Shown: piece after piece, positions 51,320 through 59,390 of the stretch
Layout: every line of letters starts with the position of its first letter
How positions within the stretch are numbered: the first letter of the stretch is position 1
Assembly (NCBI GenBank): GCA_001028815.1
Contig: LDJB01000003.1
Span: forward strand, 314,143 to 378,142
Source: Peptococcaceae bacterium 1109
GTDB lineage: Bacteria > Bacillota > Limnochordia > Darwinibacteriales > Darwinibacteriaceae
Length of the DNA: 64,000 nucleotides
Reading direction: 5' to 3'
Notes under the pieces: generated by a model
The model's input: the letters and a program-made list of their open reading frames with translations, nothing else
Database searches by the model: none
Told to the model about the DNA's origin: nothing
Program-made: the position numbers and the translations under genes

Positions 51320-52507
51320 TTAGAGATACCAAGTAGCACTCAGCACCGCTTTTTGCTTAATCCCGGTTTTGCCTGCTTCATGTCTGTAATCCACCGTATA
51401 GCCTAGGTCTAGGTAGCCTCTGAGCTCAATGTTCTTCAGCCAGTGCTTTGCCTCAAGCTTGATACCGTAGACCTTCTCCCGCAAGATCTCCTCTGCAGGT
51501 TTATCCCACGGCCGCACCTCTGCGTTCCCCAGCTGCAGGTGGTACACGCCAAGGGTGGTTTCGGTGGAAAGGGCTTCCCAGTAATGCTTCGCTTGGAGAT
51601 CAACGCCCATAAGATCATCACCTAAAGGATGCCCCAAAGACCTATCGCCCACAGAATAGGCCGCGTCTTTCACCTTATTGCTATAGGCCCGATCTGTTAT
51701 ATAAGTGTACTCCGCCATGAAGTTCCACCCTGGGATAAGGGAGTCTGTCTCTGCCCCAAGGGTTACGGCAAATAGCTTGGGGCTCCCGTGTCCCGGATTC
51801 ATGGGAAACTCATTCACCAACAGCTCACCGTAGAACGTTGCCCCAGGCAGCTCTAAGGTGCCGTCCCCATAGAACAGGCTGTTGTCAATGGATGTCTTAA
51901 TCCCCGGCATGTACTTGGCGAAATAGTATGGCAAGACAGGGAGAGTAGTATACAGGATATCCCCGTCGAAGGGCGAAACGAAGACAACCGCCTCACCTAC
52001 TCCGATTGTCAAAGGCCCCCATGGCCCTAAGCGAAGGTAGTGCAGGCCAAGGCGCTTAAACTCTTCCTGCTCTTCCCCGGGGAGAAGAGCCCACCGGGGT
52101 GTGCGCAGATCCCCTAATAGCTTCATATAAGTCCACTTGTCCCCAGAAACCTCATATCCCACATTAAGGAAGGCCGGGCTGTTTGGCCCAAGGAATGTGG
52201 GGTGCTCCTTAGCCGTACCGAGGCTGTGATTGATTAGTCCGCCGAACAGCTTGAATGCCCCGATGGAATAACTTCCCCCCACCTCATCTACTCTGGTGGT
52301 GAACTTGTCTGGCCCCTCCATTGAGCCTTCTGCCCCAACGCCGAGGTTAATGGCAAACCCATTTCCTAGCTCCCCATCCACCCATACGCTGAGGATGTTC
52401 TGGCGGTTTCTCATCTCCCAATCGAGGCCCACACTCATGTCCGCCCAAGCAACCGTGGGCAAGCAAAGCAAAGCTAGTACTGTGAGAACTGCTGTGACGA
52501 CCCGCAT
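51320..52507 (-). CDS. Predicted outer-membrane beta-barrel protein
   Basis: About 395 residues, with a signal peptide (MRVVTAVLTVLALLCLPTVAWA). The mature chain has alternating hydrophobic residues in short strands separated by polar turns and ends in an aromatic-rich strand (KAVLSATWYL), which is typical of outer-membrane barrels. The segment GGLINHSLGTAKEHP with NVGYEVSGDKW recalls capsule-assembly (Wzi-like) barrels. It may form a sugar or polysaccharide channel of the neighbouring importer locus. It is transcribed with LacI upstream, and the ATG at 52507 has GGAAAGGGG before it. Confidence 0.6.
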   Translation of the reverse strand: MRVVTAVLTVLALLCLPTVAWADMSVGLDWEMRNRQNILSVWVDGELGNGFAINLGVGAEGSMEGPDKFTTRVDEVGGSYSIGAFKLFGGLINHSLGTAKEHPTFLGPNSPAFLNVGYEVSGDKWTYMKLLGDLRTPRWALLPGEEQEEFKRLGLHYLRLGPWGPLTIGVGEAVVFVSPFDGDILYTTLPVLPYYFAKYMPGIKTSIDNSLFYGDGTLELPGATFYGELLVNEFPMNPGHGSPKLFAVTLGAETDSLIPGWNFMAEYTYITDRAYSNKVKDAAYSVGDRSLGHPLGDDLMGVDLQAKHYWEALSTETTLGVYHLQLGNAEVRPWDKPAEEILREKVYGIKLEAKHWLKNIELRGYLDLGYTVDYRHEAGKTGIKQKAVLSATWYL

Positions 52508-52581
52508 TAAATGAACCCCTTTCCGCAACTCCAATGCAATAACTCCTCTTTCCTAGTTTTGACAGAAAGGGGTGAGTTCCT

Positions 52582-53619
52582 TCACTGGGAGAAGTTCTTG
52601 GTAGTGCTTTCCCTGATCTTCAGCTCCACGGGCAAGAGGATGGTCTTCGCTTCGATTTCCCGTTTCTCAATTTGAGCCAGAAGTAGGTCTACGGCACGTT
52701 CCCCTTTGCGGAAGATGTCCTGGCGGATGGTGGTTAGGGACGGAACCATGAAATCTGCATAGAAAATGTCGTCATAGCCCACTACTGAAACGTCTTTAGG
52801 AACGGAGATGCCAAGTTCGTTTAGGCCCCGAATTAGGCCCATGGCGCCGATGTCTGAAAGGACAAAGATGGCCGTTTTCCGATCGATTGAGCCGATCACC
52901 TTTTGCGCTGCGTAGTATCCCCCAAGCATGGTGTTGCCTTCCTCAATCACGAGCTCCGGGTTGTACTCGATCCCCGCCTCGGCCAGTGCTTGCTTGTACC
53001 CCAGCCAGCGCTGGTAGTCTACCCCACTGCCTTCCGCGATCTTCCCCTTGATACCAGAGACAAGGATGATCTTCTCATAACCCAGGGATACCAGGTACTT
53101 CGTCCCTAGATAGCCCCCGAACTTGTCATTGCTGTACACTTGGTACACATCAGCTTTAGTTATGTAGCTGTCCATAAAGACGCAAGGCAGGTTCAGATCC
53201 ATGATGTGCTGGAAGTGGTCAGCCTGTTCGCTTGCGCCAATCACCACCAGCCCGTCCAGGTGACGCTCGGTGGCAAAAGACATATCGGGGCTGTCAGAGA
53301 TACCTGTGAGCATGACGTGGAAGTTCTCGCTGCTCGCGCCTGATTCGATCCCCGAAACAACCTGCCAGAAGTAGGGGTTGTCTTCGAACTCTCCCTTGGC
53401 CAAATAAGGGACCACAACGCTGATCAAATGGGAATGCTTGTTTTTCAGGCTGCGGGCAGAAAGGTCAGGTGTGTAGTTGTATTTGTCAATCAGACTCTGC
53501 ACCAAACGCCGGGTTTCTTCGGAAACTCGGCCCTTATTATTGATCACGTTGGAGACAGTTGCGATGGAAACTTTTGCCTCTCTGGCAATATCCTTTATGG
53601 TCACGTTCCTTGGTCTCAC
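52582..53619 (-). CDS. LacI-family transcriptional regulator
   Basis: 345 residues. The helix-turn-helix is at residues 6-26 (TIKDIAREAKVSIATVSNVI), then the hinge helix (LSARSLKN) and a periplasmic-binding-protein-like sensor domain (DLPCVFMDSY, IFVLSDIGAMGLIRGL, VSVVGYDDI). It starts at a GTG with GGGGGA upstream; a second GTG at the TIKDIA position is possible. It is divergent from the importer at 53983, and palindromes at 53636 and 53834 look like its operators. It probably controls both that importer and the minus-strand genes, by sugar-induced release. Confidence 0.92.
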   Translation of the reverse strand: MRPRNVTIKDIAREAKVSIATVSNVINNKGRVSEETRRLVQSLIDKYNYTPDLSARSLKNKHSHLISVVVPYLAKGEFEDNPYFWQVVSGIESGASSENFHVMLTGISDSPDMSFATERHLDGLVVIGASEQADHFQHIMDLNLPCVFMDSYITKADVYQVYSNDKFGGYLGTKYLVSLGYEKIILVSGIKGKIAEGSGVDYQRWLGYKQALAEAGIEYNPELVIEEGNTMLGGYYAAQKVIGSIDRKTAIFVLSDIGAMGLIRGLNELGISVPKDVSVVGYDDIFYADFMVPSLTTIRQDIFRKGERAVDLLLAQIEKREIEAKTILLPVELKIRESTTKNFSQ

Positions 53620-53635
53620 CGTTATTCCCCCGGGT

Positions 53636-53653
53636 TGATTAAATGTTTAAGCA
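53636..53653. promoter_or_regulatory. LacI operator O1, overlapping its own promoter
   Basis: TGATTAAA, TG, TTTAAGCA: an inverted repeat with a single mismatch, nearly the same word as the perfect operator at 53834-53853. The extended -10 TGG-TATAAT of the minus-strand lacI promoter is at 53667-53659, so the transcription start falls in this operator. Confidence 0.6.
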
Positions 53654-53740
53654 TAACTATTATACCAAATTTCACAGGAAGATGCACCCTTAATCGTCTC
53701 ACTCATTTTCTCTTGAGAGAAAAATGTGGTTAATTGCGCC

Positions 53741-53769
53741 TTGACATTTACCGGATCACGGTTTAAACT
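53741..53769 (+). promoter_or_regulatory. Sigma-A promoter of the importer operon
   Basis: A perfect -35 TTGACA (53741-53746) is followed after 17 bp by a -10 TAAACT (53764-53769). The importer start at 53983 is about 210 bp downstream, leaving a long leader that holds two palindromes. Confidence 0.6.
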
Positions 53770-53833
53770 CAAGGTGTAGATTACAATATCTAACTTCTTA
53801 TTAACGCCTAGCACGTTATTTATTTTTTCTTCC

Positions 53834-53867
53834 ATGATTAAAGGTTTAATCATAGCTGGCCAGCTAT
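53834..53867. promoter_or_regulatory. Two abutting perfect palindromes (LacI operator O2 plus a second element)
   Basis: ATGATTAAA, GG, TTTAATCAT (53834-53853) is a perfect 20-bp palindrome sharing its last AT with a perfect 16-bp palindrome ATAGCTGG/CCAGCTAT (53852-53867). The first matches the LacI operator type at 53636. The second could be another binding site. Confidence 0.6.
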
Positions 53868-53982
53868 AGCGAAGTAAGAAGAACTTCAGAAGGTGGTGAG
53901 CAGCTTAGCAGTACGGATCTAGTCGACCCCAGGTCGCAGGAACGGAACGTGAGCCACAATCAACTGAAAGGGGATCAAGGCA

Positions 53983-55272
53983 GTGAAAGGCAAACTTTGG
54001 ACCGTAATGTTGGTTTTGTTGCTGGTTTTGGGCTTGTCGCTATCGGCAGGCGCTGTCACCATTAGGCACTGGGACTGGCATCAGCCCCGCATGAACCTGA
54101 AGCTGAAATACATGGAAGAATACGAGAAGCTTAACCCTGATGTGAAGTTTGAGACACAAGTAATCGGTTGGGAAGATTACTGGACACGGTTGATGTCGGG
54201 CGTGGCCGGCGGAGATGTGCCGGATATCGCGCAGTTCCACAACTCCCAGACCCAAGCATTCCTCAATCACCTAGAACCCTTCCCCGCAGACCTCTTTGAT
54301 TACGACCGCTACAAGGAAGATTTCATTAACTTCGAGGCTGCATACCTCTTTGACGGCACCTTCCACTTCTATCCTGTGGGGATTATGTCGGGCTTGATCT
54401 TCTACAACACCGACTACTGGGCAGAAGCAGGCCTCACGGAAGCAGATATTCCCACCACCTGGGATGAGTTTAGAGAAATCGCGAAGAAGCTCACCAAGTA
54501 TGATTCTGCAGGAGATATTCAAGTCGCGGGCTTTGTACCCAACGGCATCCTGGGCGTGTTCTGGCTCGATCTCCACTACCAGCTGGGCGGAAAGCTTTAC
54601 GGCGAAGATGCCAAGACAGTAGCCTGGAACAACGAAGCGGGCATCAAGGCCCTTGAGTTGATTGAACAGCTCATTTTCGAAGACAGAGTAACAGAACCAG
54701 GCTTCCTGGGGTTCAGCGAAGCCATGGGCACGGGCCATGCTGCGATGGTGTACAGCTGGAGCTGGCTCGGGGGCGAGCTGAACAACAACTATCCTGACCT
54801 CAATTGGGGCGTCTTTAGGCTTCCCACCTTTGACGGAAAGCTTGCTCCAGGGCCAGTGGCCCGGAACAACCATGAAACGGGCATGTCCGTGATGAAGGGC
54901 GCACGGGCTGAAGCCAAGGGGGCGGCCTTTGAGTTCTTAAAATGGCTCTATGAAGAGACAGATTACCTCGTTGAAGTAAACCTCATCCTGGGCACTGCCC
55001 CATCCAACAGGAATCTCTTGGATGACCCAAGAATCGTTGAGAATCCACTCATCGCTGCCATTGCAGAACAAGTGCCATACACTAATATCCCTGGGGAAAT
55101 CCCCTATGAGGTGGAAAACGACTACGGCCTGGGCATGCTGCAAGATCTCCTGTTCTTCGGTTACTCCGCAGCTGATGCTTTAGCCCTGGCAGAAGCAGAG
55201 GCCAACGGTGTCCTGCAAGAGCGGCCTGTGAAGTGGTACGTGGAAGACCTCTATGTACCCGTAGCTGAGTAA
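53983..55272 (+). CDS. CUT1 sugar ABC importer, substrate-binding protein
   Basis: 429 residues with a signal peptide (MKGKLWTVMLVLLLVLGLSLS, cleavage near SAGA). The mature protein starts VTIRHWDWHQPRMNLK and contains GGDVPDIAQFHNSQTQAFL, IMSGLIFYNTDYW, and AFEFLKWLYEETDY, all typical of family 1 sugar-binding proteins. The start is a GTG 10 nt after AAGGGG. It heads a three-gene importer operon under LacI control. Cargo is unknown; the phosphorylase, fructokinase and barrel genes nearby allow fructose-containing or other oligosaccharides. Confidence 0.9.
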   Translation: MKGKLWTVMLVLLLVLGLSLSAGAVTIRHWDWHQPRMNLKLKYMEEYEKLNPDVKFETQVIGWEDYWTRLMSGVAGGDVPDIAQFHNSQTQAFLNHLEPFPADLFDYDRYKEDFINFEAAYLFDGTFHFYPVGIMSGLIFYNTDYWAEAGLTEADIPTTWDEFREIAKKLTKYDSAGDIQVAGFVPNGILGVFWLDLHYQLGGKLYGEDAKTVAWNNEAGIKALELIEQLIFEDRVTEPGFLGFSEAMGTGHAAMVYSWSWLGGELNNNYPDLNWGVFRLPTFDGKLAPGPVARNNHETGMSVMKGARAEAKGAAFEFLKWLYEETDYLVEVNLILGTAPSNRNLLDDPRIVENPLIAAIAEQVPYTNIPGEIPYEVENDYGLGMLQDLLFFGYSAADALALAEAEANGVLQERPVKWYVEDLYVPVAE

Positions 55273-55287
55273 ACTACGCTTGCCAAG

Positions 55288-55308
55288 AGGGGATGGCTGC
55301 CATCCCCT
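55288..55308 (+). promoter_or_regulatory. Perfect 9-bp hairpin after the binding-protein gene
   Basis: AGGGGATGG pairs with CCATCCCCT across a CTG loop in the gap before the permease gene, with no T-run after it. The placement matches that of the hairpins in the other three importer operons. Confidence 0.6.
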
Positions 55309-55337
55309 CTTCCTCGGCCTAGCGAGGGGGGAACCAC

Positions 55338-56222
55338 ATGTCTCAGACCCGGAAGAAGAGAATCGATGGGAAACAACGCTTTGTGCTGGCAGTTTTGATC
55401 CCAACAGTGCTGTTCTTCGTATTCTTCAGTTTTATACCGATCATCTATGCCTTTTATATCAGCTTCCACGAAATGGACTTCCTCAATCCCCCGGCCTTTG
55501 TGGGGTTAGCAAACTACAAGGGCTTAATTGGCGACACTCATCTTTACAACTCCTTGAGAGTAACCGCAACCTTTGCGGTGATAACCGTTTTTATAGGCGG
55601 TGCCTTGGCCTTCTTCTTTGCCCTACTCATTAACAGCGTAAAGCGAGGCCAGGCCATTCTTCGGACAGTGTACTTCCTACCGGTAATGACATCCCTAGTG
55701 GCGGTGGGTGTCATCTGGGGCTGGCTGTATCAGCCGCGCTTTGGCCTTCTAAATGAGGTACTGAAAATCTTCGGCATCCCTAGGCAGATGTGGCTGTCTT
55801 CCCCGAAGACTGCCCTACCATCCGCGATCGCCGCATCCACCTGGCAGGGCATGGGCTTTACCATCGTGATCTTCCTCGCTGGACTGCACAGCATCTCCCA
55901 AACCTATTACGAGGCAGCGGAAGTGGATGGGGCCAACAGCCTGCAGAAGGTGTGGTACATCACTATCCCTCTCCTTAGGCCCACCTTCGTGTACCTCTTG
56001 ATTACCGGCTTTATTACAGGCTTCCAGGTCTTTGACCAGCTCTACGTCATGAGCGGGCCCCTAAACTCAACCCGTGGGTTTATTGAACTCCTGTACACTA
56101 GAGCTTTCAGCTACTACCAGATGGGCAGAGCCTCTGCTATGGCATTCCTGCTCTTTGCTATCATCGTCACTTTGACGCTGATCCAGTTCAAAATCGTCAC
56201 CAAAACTCAGGTGGAGCACTAA
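55338..56222 (+). CDS. CUT1 sugar ABC importer permease (MalF-like)
   Basis: 294 residues, six predicted membrane helices, and an EAA loop YYEAAEVDGANSLQKVWYI near residue 195. The N-terminal segment MSQTRKKRIDGKQRFVLAV is basic and cytoplasmic. It pairs with the MalG-like protein encoded 12 bp downstream. As with the other CUT1 systems here, no ATPase gene is included, implying a shared one elsewhere in the genome. Confidence 0.92.
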   Translation: MSQTRKKRIDGKQRFVLAVLIPTVLFFVFFSFIPIIYAFYISFHEMDFLNPPAFVGLANYKGLIGDTHLYNSLRVTATFAVITVFIGGALAFFFALLINSVKRGQAILRTVYFLPVMTSLVAVGVIWGWLYQPRFGLLNEVLKIFGIPRQMWLSSPKTALPSAIAASTWQGMGFTIVIFLAGLHSISQTYYEAAEVDGANSLQKVWYITIPLLRPTFVYLLITGFITGFQVFDQLYVMSGPLNSTRGFIELLYTRAFSYYQMGRASAMAFLLFAIIVTLTLIQFKIVTKTQVEH

Positions 56223-56234
56223 AGGAGGGCGGCC

Positions 56235-57059
56235 ATGCTGCGGAGAAAGATACTTGCACTTGTAAAATGGATTATTCTCATCTCAGGCGGAATTACCATG
56301 GTGTTCCCCTTCTACTGGATGGTCATCACAAGCATTAAGATCCAAAGCGAAGTGATGAAGATCCCGCCTGTGCTCTTTCCTACGAAGATTACCTTTGAAC
56401 GCTATGGGCGAGTCGTGGGTGAACTGCAGTTCGGCAGGTTCTTCTTTAACAGCCTGTACATCGCGGTTGCGGTCACCCTGGCAGTGCTCTTTACTTCATC
56501 CATTGTGGGGTATGTTTTCGAGAAGTTCCAGTTTAAATACAGGAACGCGATCTTCTTGGGGCTGCTCTCCACCATGATGGTGCCTGGGGCCGTAACCATG
56601 ATCCCCTTATACCTCCTGCTGGGCAAGGTGAGGCTGGTGAACACTCATTTGGCCATTATCCTGCCTGCCTTAGGGAACGTGTTCGGCATATTCCTCATGC
56701 GCCAGGCTATGCAGAGCATTCCCAATGAGTTTATTGAGGCTGGGCGAATCGACGGCGCTTCGGAGTTTTGGATTTTCTGGAAGCTTATCCTCCCCCAGGC
56801 TAAGGCCACTCTCTCAGCTCTGGCCATCTTTACCTTTATGGGCCAGTGGAACAGCTTCTTGTGGCCGTTAATCGTCCTCTCCTCGCAGGACCAGTACACT
56901 CTCCCCCTAGGCCTGAGGATGTTTCAGGGACAGTACTGGAGCGATATGGGCCTGGTCATGACTGGTGCTACGATCAGCGTGATCCCCATCCTTATCGTCT
57001 TCCTATCCATGCAGAAGACCTTCGTCCGAGGCGTAACCTTAACTGGGCTGAAGGGGTAA
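56235..57059 (+). CDS. CUT1 sugar ABC importer permease (MalG-like)
   Basis: 274 residues, six predicted membrane helices, and the EAA-type loop FIEAGRIDGASEFWIFWKL near residue 165, with glycine in place of the second alanine. The ATG has AAAGGAGG upstream. It ends in the typical RGVTLTGLKG and is followed by a strong terminator, which closes the importer operon. Confidence 0.92.
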   Translation: MLRRKILALVKWIILISGGITMVFPFYWMVITSIKIQSEVMKIPPVLFPTKITFERYGRVVGELQFGRFFFNSLYIAVAVTLAVLFTSSIVGYVFEKFQFKYRNAIFLGLLSTMMVPGAVTMIPLYLLLGKVRLVNTHLAIILPALGNVFGIFLMRQAMQSIPNEFIEAGRIDGASEFWIFWKLILPQAKATLSALAIFTFMGQWNSFLWPLIVLSSQDQYTLPLGLRMFQGQYWSDMGLVMTGATISVIPILIVFLSMQKTFVRGVTLTGLKG

Positions 57060-57082
57060 GGATAGTACAATGGGCAGAACAA

Positions 57083-57120
57083 CCCCTTCCTAGGGACTAC
57101 ATACTAGGAAGGGGCTTTTT
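57083..57120 (+). terminator. Strong factor-independent terminator after the importer operon
   Basis: CCCCTTCCTAG (57083-57093) pairs perfectly with CTAGGAAGGGG (57104-57114) across a 10-nt loop, followed by CTTTTT. Confidence 0.9.
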
Positions 57121-57405
57121 CGCGGATTAACGGGCATCAATTGCGTAACCATAGGGCGTATAGAGCACCAGCGATTCATCCCATCACTTCAGCAATTCGA
57201 TGCTCTTTCTAGCACACTGGACTTCGACATCGCTGATGTTTCTGTGGAAGTTCAAGACAATACTTTGTTCATCGCTCTTAGAGGCGAAGCGCGCACTGAC
57301 AGTGAGAAGGAAAGCCTTGACAAGCTGTTTTCTATGATGCTCTCTTTGCGGCAGCAGTATCTGCTGAGGAGGAAGTTCGAGAATGAAGCACTCGGCCGAG
57401 CTTAA
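57094..57405 (+). pseudogene. N-terminally truncated partner of the ImmA/IrrE-type protein
   Basis: An open frame runs from just after a stop in the terminator to TAA at 57405, about 103 codons. It contains no ATG, GTG or TTG until a GTG at 57244 that has no ribosome site. The product has a strand-helix pattern (SSTLDFDIADVSVEVQ, then NTLFIALRGEARTDSEKESL) and ends LSLRQQYLLRRKFENEALG. It overlaps the metallopeptidase start by 23 bp, the arrangement of a coupled pair. I read it as the 3' part of a gene that lost its 5' end; a non-standard start is the alternative. Confidence 0.5.
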
Positions 57406-58135
57406 TGAGGTTCAGGCAGCCAAAATTCGGATGCTCGCGGAGCGGCGGCGTCAGGATCTTGGCTATTTGGGAAATCCCATTGCAGCAGAGATTTTCGAGA
57501 TTCTAGACCGCCTGAATATCACCCTGCTGCAGTTTCCTGTTGAATCAGGAAGCGAACTGCCGGCCTTTTCCGCAGCAATGCTCTACTCCAAAATAGACGG
57601 TGAAGTACTCGTGTTCATCGGCTTAAACGCCGCGGATTACTTCGACAAGCAGGTCTTTGCCATTGCCCATGAACTCTACCATTTCTTCACAAAGACCGGA
57701 TCCCATCTCAGCAGGGCTGATGAGGAATCCACGCAAATTGAGGCGGAGGCGAATCGCTTTGCAGCGGAGTTTCTTCTGCCTGAACCGGTATTGAAGGACA
57801 TTGTCATCAGCGAGTTTGACGCTGCTGCGCTGCGCCAGGTCCCTCTCCAAAGATTGATGCGTTTTGTCGCCCGATTGCACTGCAGTTGGTGGCTTCTGTA
57901 CCGCTCCCTGGTGAAGAGACTCAAGGAGATCGATGCCATTAGCAGCACTCAGTACGAGGGTCTATACAGCATTGATGAACGGGATCCCAACGGCTACTAC
58001 ATGCGTATGGGTATGGCAATCAACGAGCCGGTGTTTTCCAAGCTGAACAGCATTAGCAGGGCTATTGACGCCTCGCCACGGGCCATCGAGGCAATCATAA
58101 GGAACTATGCGGCCCTTAGTACTGTGCTTTCTTAA
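57383..58135 (+). CDS. ImmA/IrrE-family metallopeptidase
   Basis: 250 residues. The zinc-protease motif HELYH, in context FAIAHELYHFF, is near residue 95, and the third ligand glutamate in IEAEANRFAAEFLLP follows about 30 residues later. Relatives cleave phage or conjugative-element repressors (ImmA) or DdrO-type regulators (IrrE/PprI). The ATG has GAGGAGG 10 nt upstream, inside the preceding frame. No repressor gene with an XRE domain lies here, and the upstream partner is truncated. Its end overlaps that of the convergent ABC permease by 20 bp. Confidence 0.88.
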   Translation: MKHSAELNEVQAAKIRMLAERRRQDLGYLGNPIAAEIFEILDRLNITLLQFPVESGSELPAFSAAMLYSKIDGEVLVFIGLNAADYFDKQVFAIAHELYHFFTKTGSHLSRADEESTQIEAEANRFAAEFLLPEPVLKDIVISEFDAAALRQVPLQRLMRFVARLHCSWWLLYRSLVKRLKEIDAISSTQYEGLYSIDERDPNGYYMRMGMAINEPVFSKLNSISRAIDASPRAIEAIIRNYAALSTVLS

Positions 58136-58907
58136 GGAAAAATCTATACGCTGCCACGAGCAAGATCCCGTTGTACAGCGCTCCGATTAGCAGGTACATT
58201 GTGAAGCTGAGGCTCGCGCCAGAGTCTATGGGCATAAGCTGGCCGACCATCCCCTTGATGGACCAGAAGTTGGGGAAAACGCCCAGCACATACTGGAGGT
58301 TCCCCTGAAATGTCTCCAGCACCATCAAAGCTGGAACCATGGCCAGCATCCCTGTGCCCTTAATAAACGCAAAGCCCTCCACCTTATTCTTAGCAAAGGC
58401 CCCCTGCATCAAGCCAAGCACCAGGGTAAAGAGCCCGTTCACTAAAGCAAAGGAAACGATATGCCCGATGTTTATGTTGTCAAACAGGGGCGTGCCTAGG
58501 ACCACGTATTTGTCCCCAGCAAGGAGCTTAGTCCCCAGCAGCACCACTATGTTCCCCACAACTGACATCACGTAGATGTAAGTCATCTTAAACTTCAAGT
58601 AACCAGCGGCACCCACCGGGGTAACGGCAATGGTGTGTAGAGTGTGTTCATCCTTCTGCTCGAGGAGGAGGAACGTGGCCAGGGCTGCCAGGAAAAAGGA
58701 GCCGAAGGCGAGGATGGCAACAAGCAGCAAGAGCATAGCCAGCTTCAGCATGGTTCCCCGCAGCATATCCACGGATGTGAAGGTCATAGGAAACACATAG
58801 GCGGAAAGGAAGAGCATGATTAGGGGAAATAGGCACATATAGAGGTTAACAGGATCCCGGGCAATCGTCTTCCCTTCGTACCTTAAGAGGGACAGGTATT
58901 TACTCAT
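58116..58907 (-). CDS. ABC-2 type exporter permease
   Basis: About 263 residues with six or seven hydrophobic segments and an amphipathic N-terminus (MSKYLSLLRYEGKTIARDP), typical of ABC-2 permeases that export drugs, lipids or peptides. A cytoplasmic loop with LLLEQKDEHTLHTIAVTPVG is characteristic of this group. The ATG at 58907 has AAGGGGG upstream and follows the previous stop by 4 nt. It is the last gene of a three-gene exporter operon with an ATPase (59387-60247) and a frameshifted sister permease. Confidence 0.87.
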   Translation of the reverse strand: MSKYLSLLRYEGKTIARDPVNLYMCLFPLIMLFLSAYVFPMTFTSVDMLRGTMLKLAMLLLLVAILAFGSFFLAALATFLLLEQKDEHTLHTIAVTPVGAAGYLKFKMTYIYVMSVVGNIVVLLGTKLLAGDKYVVLGTPLFDNINIGHIVSFALVNGLFTLVLGLMQGAFAKNKVEGFAFIKGTGMLAMVPALMVLETFQGNLQYVLGVFPNFWSIKGMVGQLMPIDSGASLSFTMYLLIGALYNGILLVAAYRFFLKKAQY

Positions 58908-58911
58908 CGGT

Positions 58912-59390
58912 TTACCCCCTTGCGGCATGGGCTTTAAACGTGGGATACACAGCGAACTTAAAGATGGCTGTGGCCAGCCCGGCTAGATAGAGGCACGCGG
59001 AAGCTGCCACGGCGAGCCTGTATTCGCCCTGCACTGCGGAGCCAATGAGGTGGCTCGCAGCGTGGGATGGTGATATCATAAGCAGCCATTCGTACTTTCC
59101 ATCAATAGCACCAAGACTGAACAAAATCGAGGGTACGGTAAAGATGAACATATAGGCTACTAGGAGCCCCAGCATGGCAGTGAAGTCCCGGCTCCTGAGG
59201 GAAAGGACAAACCCAATGGCAGCATGGCAGCCCACTGCCAGAGGCACAAACACCAACAAAGCCCCGTAGTCCATTGTAACCCCGTGGATGAAGTACAGAG
59301 CTGCGGAAGTAACAAGCACAGATTCCAGAGAATCTTGTACCGCACAAGCCGCTTGAGTTCCCCAGCGATCAGCCTTCTCAGACTGGTCAT
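58912..59390 (-). pseudogene. ABC-2 type exporter permease, disrupted by a frameshift
   Basis: The first 22 codons, from the ATG at 59390 (overlapping the ATPase stop as ATGA), read MTSLRRLIAGELKRLVRYKI. The remaining frame, LVTSAALYFIHGVTMDYG and onward, is in another phase. Adding one G to the GG at 59325-59326 restores a continuous protein of about 159 residues: KILW, then ESVLVTSAALYF. Even restored, it is shorter than its 263-residue sister, so residues are also missing from the N-terminal half. It may be a true pseudogene or an assembly error in a short G run. Confidence 0.75.
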
